DNA of 64,000 nucleotides from Heloderma charlesbogerti (GCA_026122225.1 JANEZZ010001513.1:310001-374000), one strand, 5' to 3'. Positions 1 to 11,510 are shown, counted from the first letter of the stretch. The notes: generated from the letters alone by a model not told the origin. Made by a program: numbers and translations.

Positions 1-830
1 ATCTAAAATTATTTCTAGGCCACCTTTAAGCGAGGAACCTGGAAGAAGCTCCCCACCCTGTGTAAGGCTTCCTAAATCCTACAGAAAATGCTTGCTTTGC
101 AAATTCAAGTGAAATATTGAGTTCTTCCCATTTGTATGTCAGGTTTTTCCACAGGTCATTATGGATTCATGGGACTTGAGAGACTTCCAGATTCAGCACC
201 GAACAAAGCTCTTGTGCTTTCTTAAATTGTGAGGAACTGAACATTTCAGCAGCTACAAATTGTATTGTTATAATCTTACGCTCATGGGAAAGTGATGTAC
301 CTGCTGCAATTCTAATTTTCACACAGTCCGATCCAGTCTGATTTCACTGATCCAGGGTCAGGTATTCCTAATGCCGGAATAGCCAATTGGTGGCCTACAA
401 GCTAGTTTTATCCCTGTAAGCAATGCTATATGCCCCCTGGTAGCATTAACAAATTTTAACCAAGTTCAGTGGATATTTGTCTTCCATTTCAGTCAAAAGA
501 AAAGAAAATGCATGGTGTGTAAGAAAGAGCTGTTCTATATCTTAATGTTAAATTGGTTTTGGATTTATTTGTAATGTCTCAGCTATACCCAAGGAGAATG
601 GACTCCAAAATTGTGACACTCTTTACAGCTAAAAGGAGCCAATTGTATTACCAAGCCTGCCTACTCACAAAGACTTGGCTTGTCTGACAAAATGCACTCC
701 GAACTTCTGGGCCATGCTACCTGGAGAACAGAGCAGCCCCAAAGAATATCGGAGTTGGCCACCCCAAGTAATAATTATATCGACATGCCTGGCCTGTGCA
801 TAAAAAAGTTGGTAGTTTCTACCATTTTCT
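1..830. other. Unassigned non-coding DNA
   Basis: I see no coding exon, RNA gene or recognisable repeat here. The sequence is AT-leaning with frequent stops in all frames. Confidence 0.5.
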
Positions 831-870
831 ATGGCAGCCTTACCCAAGTTGGAGCCCTACAGAGTTGGCG

Positions 871-929
871 GGGGGATTCTGGGAGTTGTAGTCCAACACA
901 TCTGGAGGGCATCAGGTGGGGGAAAGCTG
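871..929. repeat. hAT-like MITE, half copy
   Basis: The segment has the motif GGGAGTTGTAGTCCAACA followed by CATCTGGAGGGC. This is the right half of a short inverted-repeat element found in fuller form at 25851-25978 and 52322-52434. The left half is degraded. The family assignment comes from that similarity and from general knowledge of squamate hAT-type MITEs. Confidence 0.55.
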
Positions 930-1016
930 GTCTATAGTATTTGTAAGAAAAACTGTACTCCAATGGCCATATTAAAATCTAGACGCATAGCCCACATTTG
1001 TATGAGCATATCTCAA

Positions 1017-1364
1017 CTTAATAAGATGAGATATGGCAAGACTTTTGCCTCTGCTTGCAGCCCCTTTCATGGTGTGCAGCAATCAGACTAGAAAGTCTCC
1101 AGTTGACCATAGTTTCCCCATTTCATCCAAACCGGGAAACTATGGATACCAGCTTCAGAACAAATCAGGATCTTAAAACCAACCTCAAACCATGGTTTAC
1201 GATCCTCACCTGTTCTGAAGCTGGTAACCAGGATTTCCCGGTTCAGATTAATAGTGAGTGGTCAACTAGAGACTTCTTGGTCTGACTGCTGAGTGCCACA
1301 AAGGGGGGGCAGAGAAGAAGCTGTGTGGCTGGCAAAAGACTCATGCATATCTCAGTTTATTAAG
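1017..1364. repeat. Imperfect inverted repeat of ~350 bp, foldback MITE candidate
   Basis: The left arm starts with CTTAATAAGATGAGATATG and the right arm ends with the complement of CTTAATAAACTGAGATATG. Further in, GTCTCCAGTTGACCA pairs with TGGTCAACTAGAGAC. Near the centre, ACCAGCTTCAGAACA pairs with TGTTCTGAAGCTGGT. The two arms run almost the whole length with small indels. No transposase is present. I do not know the family name. Confidence 0.65.
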
Positions 1365-1632
1365 CAGAAATCTGACAGTCTGAACGTATCCACTCTCTCA
1401 TCCATGTCACAGTTGTTATTAGAATATTTCAAGTCCCGTGGTCAAGACTATCTGTAAAAGAACTATGAGGAGTGTCTTTATAAGTAGCATTGCCAATAAA
1501 GTAGCATTAGCTGATCTGAAGTGTTTTGTTAGCATTTTGGTGTTCTGATTTACATTTGAAGCACAGAGTGCTATTCACAATATGTTTGCTAAGAAATCTC
1601 CTCTCTCCACTTAGGATTTCTGGCCTATAATC

Positions 1633-1690
1633 AGGGCTGGCCCAAGACACTTCGCTGGCTGAGGAAGAGTAGCAAGTGGCGCCCCTGCCA
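1633..1690 (+). repeat. Dispersed repeat fragment (GGCTGGCCCAAGACA type)
   Basis: The text GGCTGGCCCAAGACA followed by a TGAGG and GGCGCCCC-like stretch recurs at 37758-37860. The family is unidentified; a DNA-transposon fragment is likely. Confidence 0.4.
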
Positions 1691-1761
1691 CCCCTACACA
1701 AACACGCATGCACGCACATGCACGCGCACGCACATGCACGCGCACACACACACCAGGCAAG
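1690..1761. repeat. CA/CG-rich alternating purine-pyrimidine tract
   Basis: Imperfect alternation of CACG, CATG and CACA units. It is a simple repeat with potential for non-B DNA. Confidence 0.8.
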
Positions 1762-1861
1762 GCACATAGTATCGAAGACTGGTCAAGTTATTCTGGCACC
1801 TAAGGCATCCACAAACATCTCTCCCCTTTCCTGGCAGGAAAAAAGAAACAGCACAATCGTA

Positions 1862-1941
1862 GGCATGTCTGCTCAGAAGTAAGCCCCACTGAATTTGGTG
1901 GGGCTTATTCTCAGGTATGTGGGAATTATAAGACTACAACC
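1862..1941. repeat. Short palindromic element (ACTCAGAAGTAAG family)
   Basis: CTCAGAAGTAAGCCCCACTG is followed by GTGGGGCTTATTCTCAG. The two halves are inverted repeats of about 35 bp. At least a dozen relatives occur in this window, for example at 13649-13725 and 20659-20745. Confidence 0.7.
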
Positions 1942-2301
1942 TAAATAACTAATTGTTTGCTGCTCTTTCAGAACACATTTACCCTGCCCCATGGTAAGGC
2001 TGACCCTACATATTCTGTGCAGTCTCATTCTTATTACATTCAATTAGAACTGTGGATAGCCAATTATAATTAAAAAGCAAGCAAAGACCTTTTAACAAAT
2101 CAGATAGACAGAGACAGAGATTCAGCCTTTATTATTAAAAAGAGATCAATATCTTCATCCACCACTAAATCGGAAGCCACAATTGGTCAGAGTTTTTGAA
2201 CACTCATTAGAATATCAACACCTGGCCTTGAAAGAAAACTTCTCCTGAGTTCCATATATAGCCCAAACCAACACAGATTCTAGCTGGCTGCCGTCACCAC
2301 C

Positions 2302-2370
2302 ACTTATTTATTTTATATCCCACCTGACTCCAAGGCAACTTACAACATAAAATAAGAACAATCTGACATT
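2302..2370 (-). repeat. LINE/SINE 3'-tail-like fragment
   Basis: TTATTTATTTTATATCCCAC followed by CAAGGCAACTTACAA resembles the reverse complement of the tails of the L2-like copies here (GCCGCCTTGGG...ATAAATAAATAA). It is short and diverged. Confidence 0.35.
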
Positions 2371-3194
2371 CCAAATGAAAAGGTTAAACAAAGTATCAGG
2401 TCAACAATGGACCAACATCGATTAAAAAAAAAAAAAATCAAACATCAAGGCTTGAACATGGAAGCTAAATGAAATATTAAATAAATATTGATTAAAAGCT
2501 GCCCAAGGCTTGGGTAAGCATAAGTGTTTTTAATTGGCATCGAAAGCCTAATTATATTCACCCAAAACTTTGCAAATACAGCTGAAGAGGAAGTTCCCAA
2601 GTTTCATTTCATGGAGTTCTCCATATACATCCTAGTTACCGGTGCAAATGACTAAATCTTACTGAGCTATGAACATAGCGGTATTAATTGCAGATGTAGT
2701 CTGCTACTGCAAACTACTTAGAGTTTAAGAAAAAGGAATTTACTTCATCAGATATCAACGAGATTAAGAATTGTGTACAAATACAATATTGTGCTAAAAG
2801 TCTTTGCCACCTTTCTAAGAAATGGTTATCTTTTTACAGATGGGATTTCTCTCACACAGTTATTCTTCAATTAATCTGACTAATTTCAGAGAGTCCTCCA
2901 TAATTTTTTCTAAGCCTAGAGCAAGATCCAACATTACGTGAGCAGAAGGCAGCTCAGGCAATGTATCCTTCCCTTTTCTCCTCTTCCCCAGTACCCCCAC
3001 CCATCCAAAAAGAGTCTCGACAAGTTGTCAGGGAGACCTACTGAACATTGCAGGCTCTGTCTTACGGGGCTGCAGTGGAAGGGGGTAATCGCCCAACACT
3101 GAGCAGAACACTCCTGCACCGGTTGGGCAAGTTTCCCAGTTTCGCATTTCAGAGAAAAACCCTACTTAACATGAACCATAGTTTGTTGGTTTGA
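2371..3194. other. Unassigned non-coding DNA
   Basis: AT-rich sequence with an A-run near 2425. I see no gene or clear repeat. Confidence 0.4.
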
Positions 3195-3196
3195 GC

Positions 3197-3520
3197 CAGG
3201 GGTGGGGAACCTCAAGCCTGGGGGCCAAATCCGGCCTTCTGCAATTCCCCACATGGCATGCCCCCTTCCCCTGGCCCCCTTCCCTTTTCCCCAACCACCA
3301 ATCATTTGGTGGTTTCCCAGCTTTTGCACGCCCCCCCCACCTGCCTTCTAAAAGGCTGAAATGGCTCCTCTAAGGCTTAATGACTGGCAGTAAGAGCTTT
3401 AAGCTATAACAGGCTGGCATTTTTGTATTTTGGCCCTAGCATCTTTGCCTTTGGCCCCGCCTATCACTGGAAGGATAGCCCTTGAGAGCTTCTCCAAAAC
3501 TGAATTTGGCCCTTGGCAAG
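3197..3520 (+). repeat. hAT-like non-autonomous element, degraded
   Basis: It begins CAGGGGTGGGGAACCTCAAG, a terminal sequence typical of squamate hAT-type MITEs, followed by GGGGGCCAAATCCGGCC. Related terminal segments occur in reverse at 7500-7545 and 11720-11782. The right end is not clear. Confidence 0.45.
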
Positions 3521-3639
3521 GGTGTCATTAGCAGAGGGCCCACCTGGGCATGGCCCTGGATCTTCTCAGCTGTGCCCTGGATCTTTTGAGCTGCCCTAAT
3601 TGCCTTAAAAAAAATTAAATTCTCACATTGACTTGCAAT

Positions 3640-3965
3640 GGAAAACAGAAACGGCCATAACTTTTTTACTTTGTACGATAAACATATGCAATGTGGAGCA
3701 CTAGTAACCCCCATGGAGCTGATTGAACATGCAAAATTTCAGGCAGTTGGGTCCAGTGGCTTTTGTCCCAGTCACAGGTAAAATTTCCTATTTTCAAGAA
3801 AATCTGTCAAAGCAAAGAGCTATACTTTTGTTGTGCTTCCACATAAGTGCATGGAATTTGGGGACCTGGCAGCCCCTAAGGAGCTGACTGAACCTGCCAA
3901 ATTTCAGACAGTTAAGTCCAGTGGTTTTTGTGCTAGTCATGCATAAACGTCCTTTTCTCAAAGAC
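3640..3965. repeat. Two diverged tandem units, period ~165 bp
   Basis: GAGCTGATTGAACATGCAAA at about 3716 recurs as GAGCTGACTGAACCTGCCAA at about 3881. Both are followed by AATTTCAG-CAGTT and GTCCAGTGG. The units look like remnants of a larger repeat whose family I do not recognise. Confidence 0.5.
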
Positions 3966-4524
3966 TAAAACAAAAAGTAAAAACTGTCAAGCCACACAGG
4001 GGATTAGAGATCCTAATCAGGAGGTGTTTAAAGTGACCATTAGGAGAGCACTATTCCTAATCTCTGGTGTAGGGTTTTTTGAAGTGCAAATAGTACTTCC
4101 CTTTTGTCTGTCCTGAATCTGCTACTATTCAGCTTCACTGGATGACCTGAGGCTCCTCATTAAGAGAAGAAAACGTTAAACATCTCTTTGGCTGCAATAC
4201 ACATTACCTGGAGAAAAGGTCACACCGAACTCAGCTTTATTTATTGCACTGCTCCATTTTCACTACTCCATATAATTGTAGAAACCTCCCCCTTATTTGC
4301 CTTTCTTCTAAATTAAATAGGCCAAACACTGAAGCCTTTCCTTATAGAGTAGTGATTGCACCCTACTCTCAACCACTCCATTGTGATTGGCAACTGCTGG
4401 GTTAAAAGTTCAGCCCTATTGGCAGCTAGATGTCACTTGCCAAGGCTCAGTTCCCCCCTCCCAACTCCTCCTCTCCCCCTCCGAATCTTAAGGAAATTGT
4501 TACATTTCCCAGACATGCTGTCTG

Positions 4525-4662
4525 GGCTTCAGAAGCATCCGAAGCGATCTGAATCGATTTGGACTGATCCAGACCTGCTTCAGATCTGGACCGATTTGGT
4601 CACAATCATCCTGCTTCAGTTCAGAATTCGGATCCGAATCCGAAGCAGTGCACAGCCCTACC
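4525..4662 (-). repeat. MITE with GAATCCGAAGC repeats
   Basis: Read on the minus strand it starts GTAGGGCTGTGCACTGCTTC and then has repeated TTCGGATT and CAGATC motifs on both strands, so it is internally palindromic. Its terminal GTAGGGCTGTGCA resembles the TAGGGATGT end of the foldback element at 41452-42295. The family name is not certain. Confidence 0.45.
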
Positions 4663-5618
4663 TAATACAAGCCTGCTTCTTTCCTCTGAGCTCAGTAGCC
4701 TTGCTGTTAGTAGAAGGCCTTGGGACTCACTCCCTTGGCAGACCAATAGACTCCAGTGTGAATGCACCAGCCTTTTAAACCAGAAGGGAGACCACCACCT
4801 TTCCTTCCACAGTCTGCTCATTGTTTTTTCTCTCCTCCCCACTACTTTTCTGCTCTTACATGCCCACTGCTAGGAGCTTGCTTGCAATGAAATTTTGAAG
4901 AGGGAGAAGGAAGGGAAGAAAAGAGCTCCATGTGAAATACTGGTATTTCACACAGCATCTGATTGTACTGTCCCAAACTGGAACCTTTGGATTCTGCAGA
5001 AGTTTAGTAGCTTCAGTACAGCAAAGGATCCAATCAGCCTCCACAAACTTCTTTCTTCACTTTTAATTCCTCCTAAATAGCTGTAGGACTCAAATTATTC
5101 CAAAAGGAGGGTTAGGACTATGTGGCGTCATAATCAAGAAACTGCTGGGGCTTTTAAGTAGGTTCTACAGTTTAAAAAAAAAAAAAACTAGGAAAAACCC
5201 TCAGCCACTTCACCTCATAAAGTTAATTTAAGTAAGTGCAATCCTTACAAACCCTCCACAACCTCCTAAATTCCTCTGAAATACTACTTCTCTGAAAGGA
5301 GCCAATTGGCTTAGGGAATTCTCTCTACCCACCCCTCCTGCATTTCCAACCAGCATTCTTCCTTTCTTCTTCTTCCCTCCCCTATCTTTCTTTCTCTTCT
5401 TTATTCCACCCAGAGTATATCTTGAGGAGTTCTTACAGAGAATTCTCTTTGGTAGGCAAGAGAAGTTCTGAACTGTATTTGACTTTATACAAACAGATAA
5501 GAGGGTTGGTTTTTCTCCTTCTCCTCACTCAAGTCTTTGAGAAAAGTGGGTTCACATGGTTGCAGAGAAACAAATCTGGGGCTGTTTTGTTTGTCAGTTG
5601 CCATTATCCAGCATTAGG
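4663..5618. other. Unassigned non-coding DNA
   Basis: It contains an A-run near 5175 and a pyrimidine-rich stretch at 5330-5410. I see no supported gene. Confidence 0.4.
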
Positions 5619-5818
5619 AAGGGCTGTAGCTCAGCGGTAGAGCACATGCTTGGCATGCAGAAGGTCCCGGGTTCAACCCCTGGCATCTCCAGGTAGGGCT
5701 AGGAAAGAATCCTGCCTGAAACCCTGGAGAGCCGTTGCTGCCAGTCAGTGTCAGCAATACTGCACTAGATGGACCCAGGGTCTGACTCAGTATAAAGCAG
5801 CTTCCCATATTCCTATGA
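5619..5818 (+). repeat. tRNA-derived SINE
   Basis: A polymerase III A box (TAGCTCAGCGG, 5627-5637) and B box (GGTTCAACCCC, 5670-5680) lie ~40 bp apart inside a tRNA-like head. A non-tRNA body follows, with the phrase ACTAGATGGACCCAGGGTCTG. A second copy lies at 10191-10373 and a reverse head at 11816-11899. It is a retroposed SINE, not a functional tRNA, because the tRNA 3' half and acceptor stem do not pair. Confidence 0.85.
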
Positions 5819-5892
5819 CAAGAAAGCTTTAATAAAAAAAGAAGTTTGGGGTTTCTTTTGTAAGTGGAGGGGGGATAAATACTGCTCATTTA

Positions 5893-5975
5893 TCCAATCC
5901 TATGTATGCCTACTCAGAAGCACCATTATGTTTAATGAGGCTTACCCACAGGAAAGTGTGCATAGGATTCCAGCA
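5893..5975. repeat. Short palindromic element (ACTCAGAAGTAAG family)
   Basis: It is bounded by CCAATCCTATG and CATAGGATTCC, with TACTCAGAAG at the left and CTTACCCACAGG at the right. Confidence 0.6.
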
Positions 5976-6426
5976 CAAGTTACTTTTGCAGGGAGGTTTG
6001 CACCGTCGTGTTCTGCATGTTAACTCAGAAAAAAGTCCAGAGTTGTGAGCATGGCACTGCTCACATTTCATTTTGCATGAACTCTAGCTTCAGTGGTGAG
6101 GGAAAGGCACTTAGTACATGCTCAAAGTTTCTCCATAACTTAGCCCTAGTTTTGAAAACAGACTCATTGGCTGAATCCTGGTGAAGTCTTGGCACAAATG
6201 AAGTTATGGGGAGGAATATACAAAGACGGGTTGTGCATAACAAGGAGAAGGTAGAGGAGAGTTGCAGAAAACAAGACATCTGTTTTTATGAAGAGTTGCT
6301 GGAGGATGGATGGTAGGATGAAGAGGGATGGCTACATGAAGGGAGATAGAACTGGTAGGGGGAGAATCTAAGTGCTCAGTGGTGAAAGAAAAGCATTCTG
6401 CACATGCTCAGAGGCACTCTGTATTT

Positions 6427-6552
6427 AAGAACATAAGGTCCATCTAGTCCAGGATTCTGTTCACACAGTGGCCTACCAGATGTCCACAGGAAACCCATAA
6501 GCAGGACATGAGTGCAACAGCACCTTCCCATCCATGTTTCCCTGCTGCTAAC
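6427..6552 (-). repeat. CR1-like LINE 3' untranslated fragment
   Basis: On the minus strand it contains CACTGTGTGAACAGAATCC and GACTAGATGGACCTTATG. It matches the 3' region attached to the coding fragment at 7675-8350 and the copies at 31208-31305 and 31964-32178. Confidence 0.65.
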
Positions 6553-6595
6553 ATTGACTAGAGTTGATTTATATTTCACAATTCTAAATTTTCAT

Positions 6596-7205
6596 GCATG
6601 TATATTCTTCAGGAACTTTGCAAATTTCTTGCCTGGGGGACACCTCTAATGACCTGTGCATTTTTATCCAAGTTTACCCAAAAACAATGGGGGGGGGGAG
6701 GGAAAGCAAATCACTTCCTCCCCCAAATTGGAGAACTCGCCTTCCACATGAACTGCTGCACCTATCCTTCTGAAACTTTGCTGGTTTCTTACTTAGGGAC
6801 ACCTCCAGGCTGTCTGTAATCTTCAGAACAATGGTCCACAAGGAACATAGGGAGATAAGTATGTCCTCTTTTGGAGACCTCAAAATGTCAAGGCCACCCT
6901 TGCACAAAAAACTCTGTGGCTATCATTCTGAAATTTGGCAGACATGATCTCTTCTGATGGGGCAATGAATCCTGAATTTTTTATCCAATTCTCCCAAGGA
7001 ATAAAAACGTTATTGGAAGTTCCCTTTAAAAGAAAATCAAAATATAAACCGGGCACCTATTTTTCTGACATTGGGCAGGTGTAATCCCCTTCTAGGGGGC
7101 TACTGTGCCTGAAATTATCATCCCATTCTAAGAAAAAAAGTAAAAGTTTTTTCCTAATTTCCCATGGTAATCAACAGGAAGCATAAAGACTCATTTTTCC
7201 AAACC
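6596..7205. repeat. Diverged tandem repeat, about four units of ~150 bp
   Basis: Phrases of the form TTCTGAAATTTGGCAG, GGGGGACACCTC and a downstream ATCCAATTCTCCCAA recur at roughly 150-bp spacing. The units are strongly diverged and the periodicity is approximate. Part of a larger unidentified repeat is likely. Confidence 0.35.
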
Positions 7206-7418
7206 TGGACTCAGGTTTGGTGCTGAGGTGAAGTGGATCGACTACAAATTGGCCTGAGTAGAAGTGGGTGTTTTCCAAAATGCTGAAATCAGGGTCTAAG
7301 TTGAAGTGGGGTAGGGGGTCAGTGCACACGTCTTATGTGTGTATGTAATCTATACACAAACGGACCCATATGGAAGCATACCACATGCACATCACACATG
7401 TATTAGAGGTGTGCTTAG

Positions 7419-7446
<28 letters not shown>
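7419..7446. repeat. (AC)n microsatellite
   Basis: An uninterrupted AC run of about 14 units. Confidence 0.95.
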
Positions 7447-7449
<3 letters not shown>

Positions 7450-7459
7450 AATTTGTATT

Positions 7460-7545
7460 ATGGGCCTGTGCCCCAGATCTTTTAAGAACCTAGCAATGCC
7501 CCTGGCCCTTGGGCTGAAGGAAGTTCTCCACCCCTGGTATGGACA
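7460..7545 (-). repeat. hAT-like terminal fragment
   Basis: The minus strand reads ACCAGGGGTGGAGAACTTCC near 7543, the same kind of end as the element at 3197. It is short and truncated. Confidence 0.4.
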
Positions 7546-7674
7546 AACCAGTTTACCAAAAATGGAAGTGAAAGCTTCCAAACTCCTCCTTGAAGCTGTG
7601 CCGGAGAATGGGGCAGGGTGGTGTGGGGGGTGGAATGGCTGGCCAGCTGGAACCCTGCATGGGAGTCCTCATGC

Positions 7675-8350
7675 GATCATAAGATGAGCCATGCTGGATC
7701 AGACAAGAAGGTCCATCACATTCAGCATTCTGTCCACATGGTGGCCAACCAGCTGCTTAACCCTAACTCACAAGTAGAACATGAGCACAATAGTGCCTTC
7801 CTAGTCAGGTTCTCCAGCAAGTGCTGATACTGGAAGTAGCACGTAGCCATCAGACTAGTAGCCAGAGAGCGCCTTCTCCATGAATTTGTCCAATCTCCTT
7901 TTAAAGTCATCCAAATTGGTGGCTGTCACTACATCTTGTGGGAATGAATTCCACAGTTTAACTATGCATAGTGTGAAGAAGTACTTCCTGTTATTTGTCC
8001 TGAAGTCAGTCAGTTCCATGGGATAACCCCAAGTTTTAGTATGATGAGAGAGGGAGAAAAATGTCTCCCTATCCACTTCCTCTGCACAGTGCATGATTTT
8101 GTACTCTTCTATCATGTCTCCCATTACTTGCCTTTTCTCTAAATAAAAGAGTCCCATATGTTATAACCTTTCCTCATAAGGGAGTTGTTCCATCCCCATG
8201 ATCACTTCAGTTGCCTTTTTCTGCACTTTTTCCAACTCTACAATATCCTTTTTTGTAGGTGCAGTGACCAGTACTGTACACAGCATTCCAAATGTGGTCA
8301 CACTATAGATTTGTAGATTCCACAGTGCAACATTTTGTTGCAGATTCATT
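7675..8350 (-). pseudogene. CR1-like LINE, C-terminal ORF2 fragment and 3' region
   Basis: Minus-strand translation between 8350 and 7855 shows LEKVQKKAT, LPYEERL, GLFYLEKRQVMGDMIEEYK and LWNSFPQDVV. These are the conserved C-terminal motifs of CR1-clade non-LTR retrotransposons, downstream of the reverse transcriptase. The frame shifts near 8160, so the fragment is broken. Downstream (7855-7675) is a 3' region with GGTTGGCCACCATGTGGACA, shared with four other fragments in the window. It is 5'-truncated: no endonuclease or RT core is present. Presumed dead; CR1 versus the related L3 lineage is not resolved. Confidence 0.8.
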
Positions 8351-8422
8351 ATAGGTTAAGGATTTGCAATTGGCAGAATAGTGCCATTACTCAGCTCATC
8401 CCAGGCACAACTACTGCACCTG

Positions 8423-8424
<2 letters not shown>

Positions 8425-8453
<29 letters not shown>
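8425..8453. repeat. (TC)n microsatellite
   Basis: An uninterrupted TC run of about 14 units. Confidence 0.95.
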
Positions 8454-8456
<3 letters not shown>

Positions 8457-8633
8457 CTAGAACAGTGAAAAGACCTGAAAGGGGCACAAGGAGTAAGGAG
8501 CACATAGCCAGGCCACTAACCACCAAACCGCTAGCAGTCAGGAATTAGATGGGGCAAAATAAATTAGGAACCCCCACAACACGCTGATAAGGAATATCTT
8601 TGGAGGGGTGCTACCACACCTGTAGCCAGTAAT

Positions 8634-8636
<3 letters not shown>

Positions 8637-8671
<35 letters not shown>
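8637..8671. repeat. (GT)n microsatellite
   Basis: An uninterrupted GT run of about 17 units. Confidence 0.95.
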
Positions 8672-8673
<2 letters not shown>

Positions 8674-9330
8674 TAAAATTATTTTCTACAAATAATTAAA
8701 CATAAACCCCGGGGTTTATTTTTTTAGAAATACTTAAAAAACAGTTTACAATTTTGTCTTTAAAAGGCCTGCAAATTAGATTAATGTCCCCCTACCTTTT
8801 TGGCAGACCCTCAAGACCTTTAAGGCTGGCTACAGGCCTGGGTACTACCACAGAGCAATGGTGAGATGGATGGCACCGAGTTTAATTATTGTTGATTATT
8901 ATTGTTATTTTATGTAAGCTTCCTTAGGAATCCTTCAGTATTGAAAAGTAGGGTAGAAAATAAAATAAATTTAAAATCAGGAACACATTTCAGACCAGGT
9001 TTTGCTGATATTTCCAGCAGTAATGTGAAGGAGAGCACTAACGTGAGTAAGGCTAAAGGGTACCAGGTCTCATTAGCAGTACAGTAACAAGTTTTTGGAT
9101 CTTCATGAAATGTAATTACTTACCATAGGTCATTTTCTTACACAAAGAAAAGAAAAGGTTAATCAGACTAAATGAAGCCAGACGAAAATGAGTAAGCCTA
9201 TAAAAGAAGCAGGCTTAACTGGAGTCAACGCTTACCAGGGCCCCCATCCAAAAACCCACATTTGCTTCAACCATGAACTCGTGGTTGAAATGACCCTTGA
9301 CTTTACTTCAGCCTTACTTAACTTTACTCA

Positions 9331-9502
9331 CTTGGTGGCCTTCATCAAGTCACTACCTCTCAGGCCAAGCACCACATCTGTAATATAAACATAATGGTAC
9401 AGACTTACTTTACCAAGTTGTTGTGAGGTTAACCAAGATCGTGTATGTGACAGAATTTGACCGCTTGAAATACACTAAATAAAATGCCAAGTAATTTTAG
9501 TG
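9331..9502 (+). repeat. MIR/CORE-SINE-like fragment
   Basis: The order of motifs follows the old MIR pattern: AAGTCACTACCTCTCAGGCC, CATCTGTAATATAAA, TTGTTGTGAGGTTAA and a weak tail ending in AATAAAATGCCAAG. Strongly diverged, so an ancient insertion. Confidence 0.55.
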
Positions 9503-10190
9503 AAGTCCTGAAAAACCTGTTCAGGGAATCTCCCTTTCCAAACTCTAACCGGCCCCAAGACAAGTGAGATTACAATCAAAAATAAGACACTGGGTGTTGT
9601 CAGGCTTCATTCCTAACACCCTTCCTTTGAAAAACTCAAAGCCGCTAAGAATGACATCTTGTTCCTTTCACAACAAGATGGTACTCTGTTTTCTTTTTTT
9701 TTCCATATAAAATTATGATACTCTTGGAAACAGTGCTTCATTTTTCCATTGGGGGGTAGGTAATTTGAGGTATTTTTCCCTTTTGGGGTGGGGTGCAGAA
9801 AATTAAGCACACAAAAAGCATACAGAGTACTCTTAAACTGGAAGCATCCAAATTACTTCCTTTTAATAATAGTGAAGTTTCAAGCCTAGCTGAAAACAAC
9901 CACAACCATTTCCACTGTCTCATCCCCATGTGATATTCTTTCTAAGGGTGAGCAGCTAGCGACCTCTATGTTACCAACAACGCAGAGATGCTCTTGCATC
10001 AGAAACAGCATCTGTAAAATATTCACACGTGACCAATGCATTACCCTAGGCCTACTAGCATACGATTGCACAGAAAGAAGGGGATTGCAGAACAGTGCAT
10101 TGCAACAACTGGAACACAGTACTGGAGTCTATTCACAAAGGCACTCTTTATGTAAGGAAATAAGGCAATCCACAGTAGTCCCTACACTGA

Positions 10191-10373
10191 GAGGGGACAT
10201 GGCTCAGAGGTAGAGCACCTGCTTTGAATGCAGACGGTCCCAGGTTCAATCCCCAGCATCTCCAGATAGAAGCTCTCCATGGTTTCTGCGCTATCAGTCA
10301 GTGTTGACAATACTGGGCTAGATGGACCCATGGTCTGACCTCAGTATAAGGCAGTTTCCTGTGTTCCTGTGAG
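10191..10373 (+). repeat. tRNA-derived SINE
   Basis: A second copy of the 5619 SINE. The A box is TGGCTCAGAGG and the B box GGTTCAATCCCC. The body has CTAGATGGACCCATGGTCTG and ends GTTTCCTGTGTTCCTGTGAG. Confidence 0.85.
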
Positions 10374-10759
10374 AGCTAAACTACAAGATGCTATTTGCAC
10401 TGACAGGAAGTCCCACACAGGCCCCAAGAGGTGATCTGCCAGCCCCCAAAACAAAAAACAGCTTCAGAGAAAGGATTTCCTCTGAACTGCAGCAGGGCAG
10501 GAAAAAGTTACGATTTCCCTCTCCACACCTGCTGTGATTCTAATAATGTTTAAACTCCCCCCCCCCTCACATACACACCTACCTGATAGTATTTGTATTT
10601 AAAAAAAACCCTGCAAATTAGCTGCAAAGATGCTCTTAATGTCAGAAGTAGCTCAACCTTTAGTTTCTAAGAGGGATAGGCTGAAGTTTAAGCCTGCCTG
10701 GAAGCTAAACTTTCTTCATGAGATTCTGCACCGTCCAGGGCTCTAGCCACATCTCTGCA

Positions 10760-10835
10760 TTCTACTTAGTTTCTTGGCCTAGTTACTTGTCTCTGAGCTT
10801 CATCAATTTATCGTCTGTGAAATGGGTATTGGAGC
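10760..10835 (+). repeat. MIR-like fragment
   Basis: GGCCTAGTTACTTGTCTCTG, AGCTTCATCA and GTCTGTGAAATGGG follow the MIR core order. Short and diverged. Confidence 0.45.
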
Positions 10836-11361
10836 AGAAAACTGTGGGTACAAAAGAGTGGCATTATTATGTTTTAGAACTCAAGACACTACCTCTGCCT
10901 TGTGCATAGATTCTTGGGAAGTTCCTTTTCTTTTAGCCTCACTACTTTGCATTCTGGGAAACGCCCACCATGACAGTCATTTTGTGAATGGGCAAGCCCC
11001 CTCATGGTAGCCATTTTATGACAGCACCCACACCTCGTTCTCAAAATCCAAAATGTGTCTACCTGTCCCAAAAGGTTGTATTAGAGGCATTAACAAAGTC
11101 TCTATCCCTTTTACTTGTATAGATGTAAAGGCACAGAGTGCAGGCAGTAGTGTATTCAACTGGTCAGTAAGTAGTAAATGTGCTCCTAGGAAAGTAGGAA
11201 GCTATCTTATAATGAGTGAAACCATTGGTTCATCTACCTCAATACTGTCTACTAAACTCTCTGTCCAATCTAGGAGAGGTCTCAAGGTCCGTATTCCATC
11301 TGTTGGCATAGCCAAAGGCAAAGTGAGCATAGCCAAAATGTGATTATTACCAATTTAAACA

Positions 11362-11446
11362 AGTTTTTGTTTTAATTCTGTTTTTATTGTTAGCTGCCTT
11401 GAGTACCCTTCTTTGGCAGGATATAAAATAAATAAATAAATAAATG
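11362..11446 (+). repeat. LINE 3' tail (L2-like)
   Basis: GCTGCCTTGAGTACCCTTC followed by GGCAGGATATAAAATAAATA and tandem AAAT units is the usual 3' end of L2-like LINEs and their SINE partners in this window. Confidence 0.55.
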
Positions 11447-11510
11447 TGAGCCCACTCAGGAGTAAAAAGGACAAGGCTTCAGCATGTCTACTCAGAAGTA
11501 AGCAGGACCA
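11447..11510. repeat. Short palindromic element fragment
   Basis: ACTCAGGAGTAAAAAGGA and GTCTACTCAGAAGTAAGCA are two half-units of the ACTCAGAAGTAAG family. Confidence 0.5.

Noticed and set aside
1507..1882. Cys/Ala/His-rich frames over the CA/CG repeat.
   Set aside because: Translation of a simple repeat.
5619..5690. Possible functional tRNA gene.
   Set aside because: A and B boxes are present but the 3' acceptor half is missing and the sequence continues into a SINE body found at other sites.
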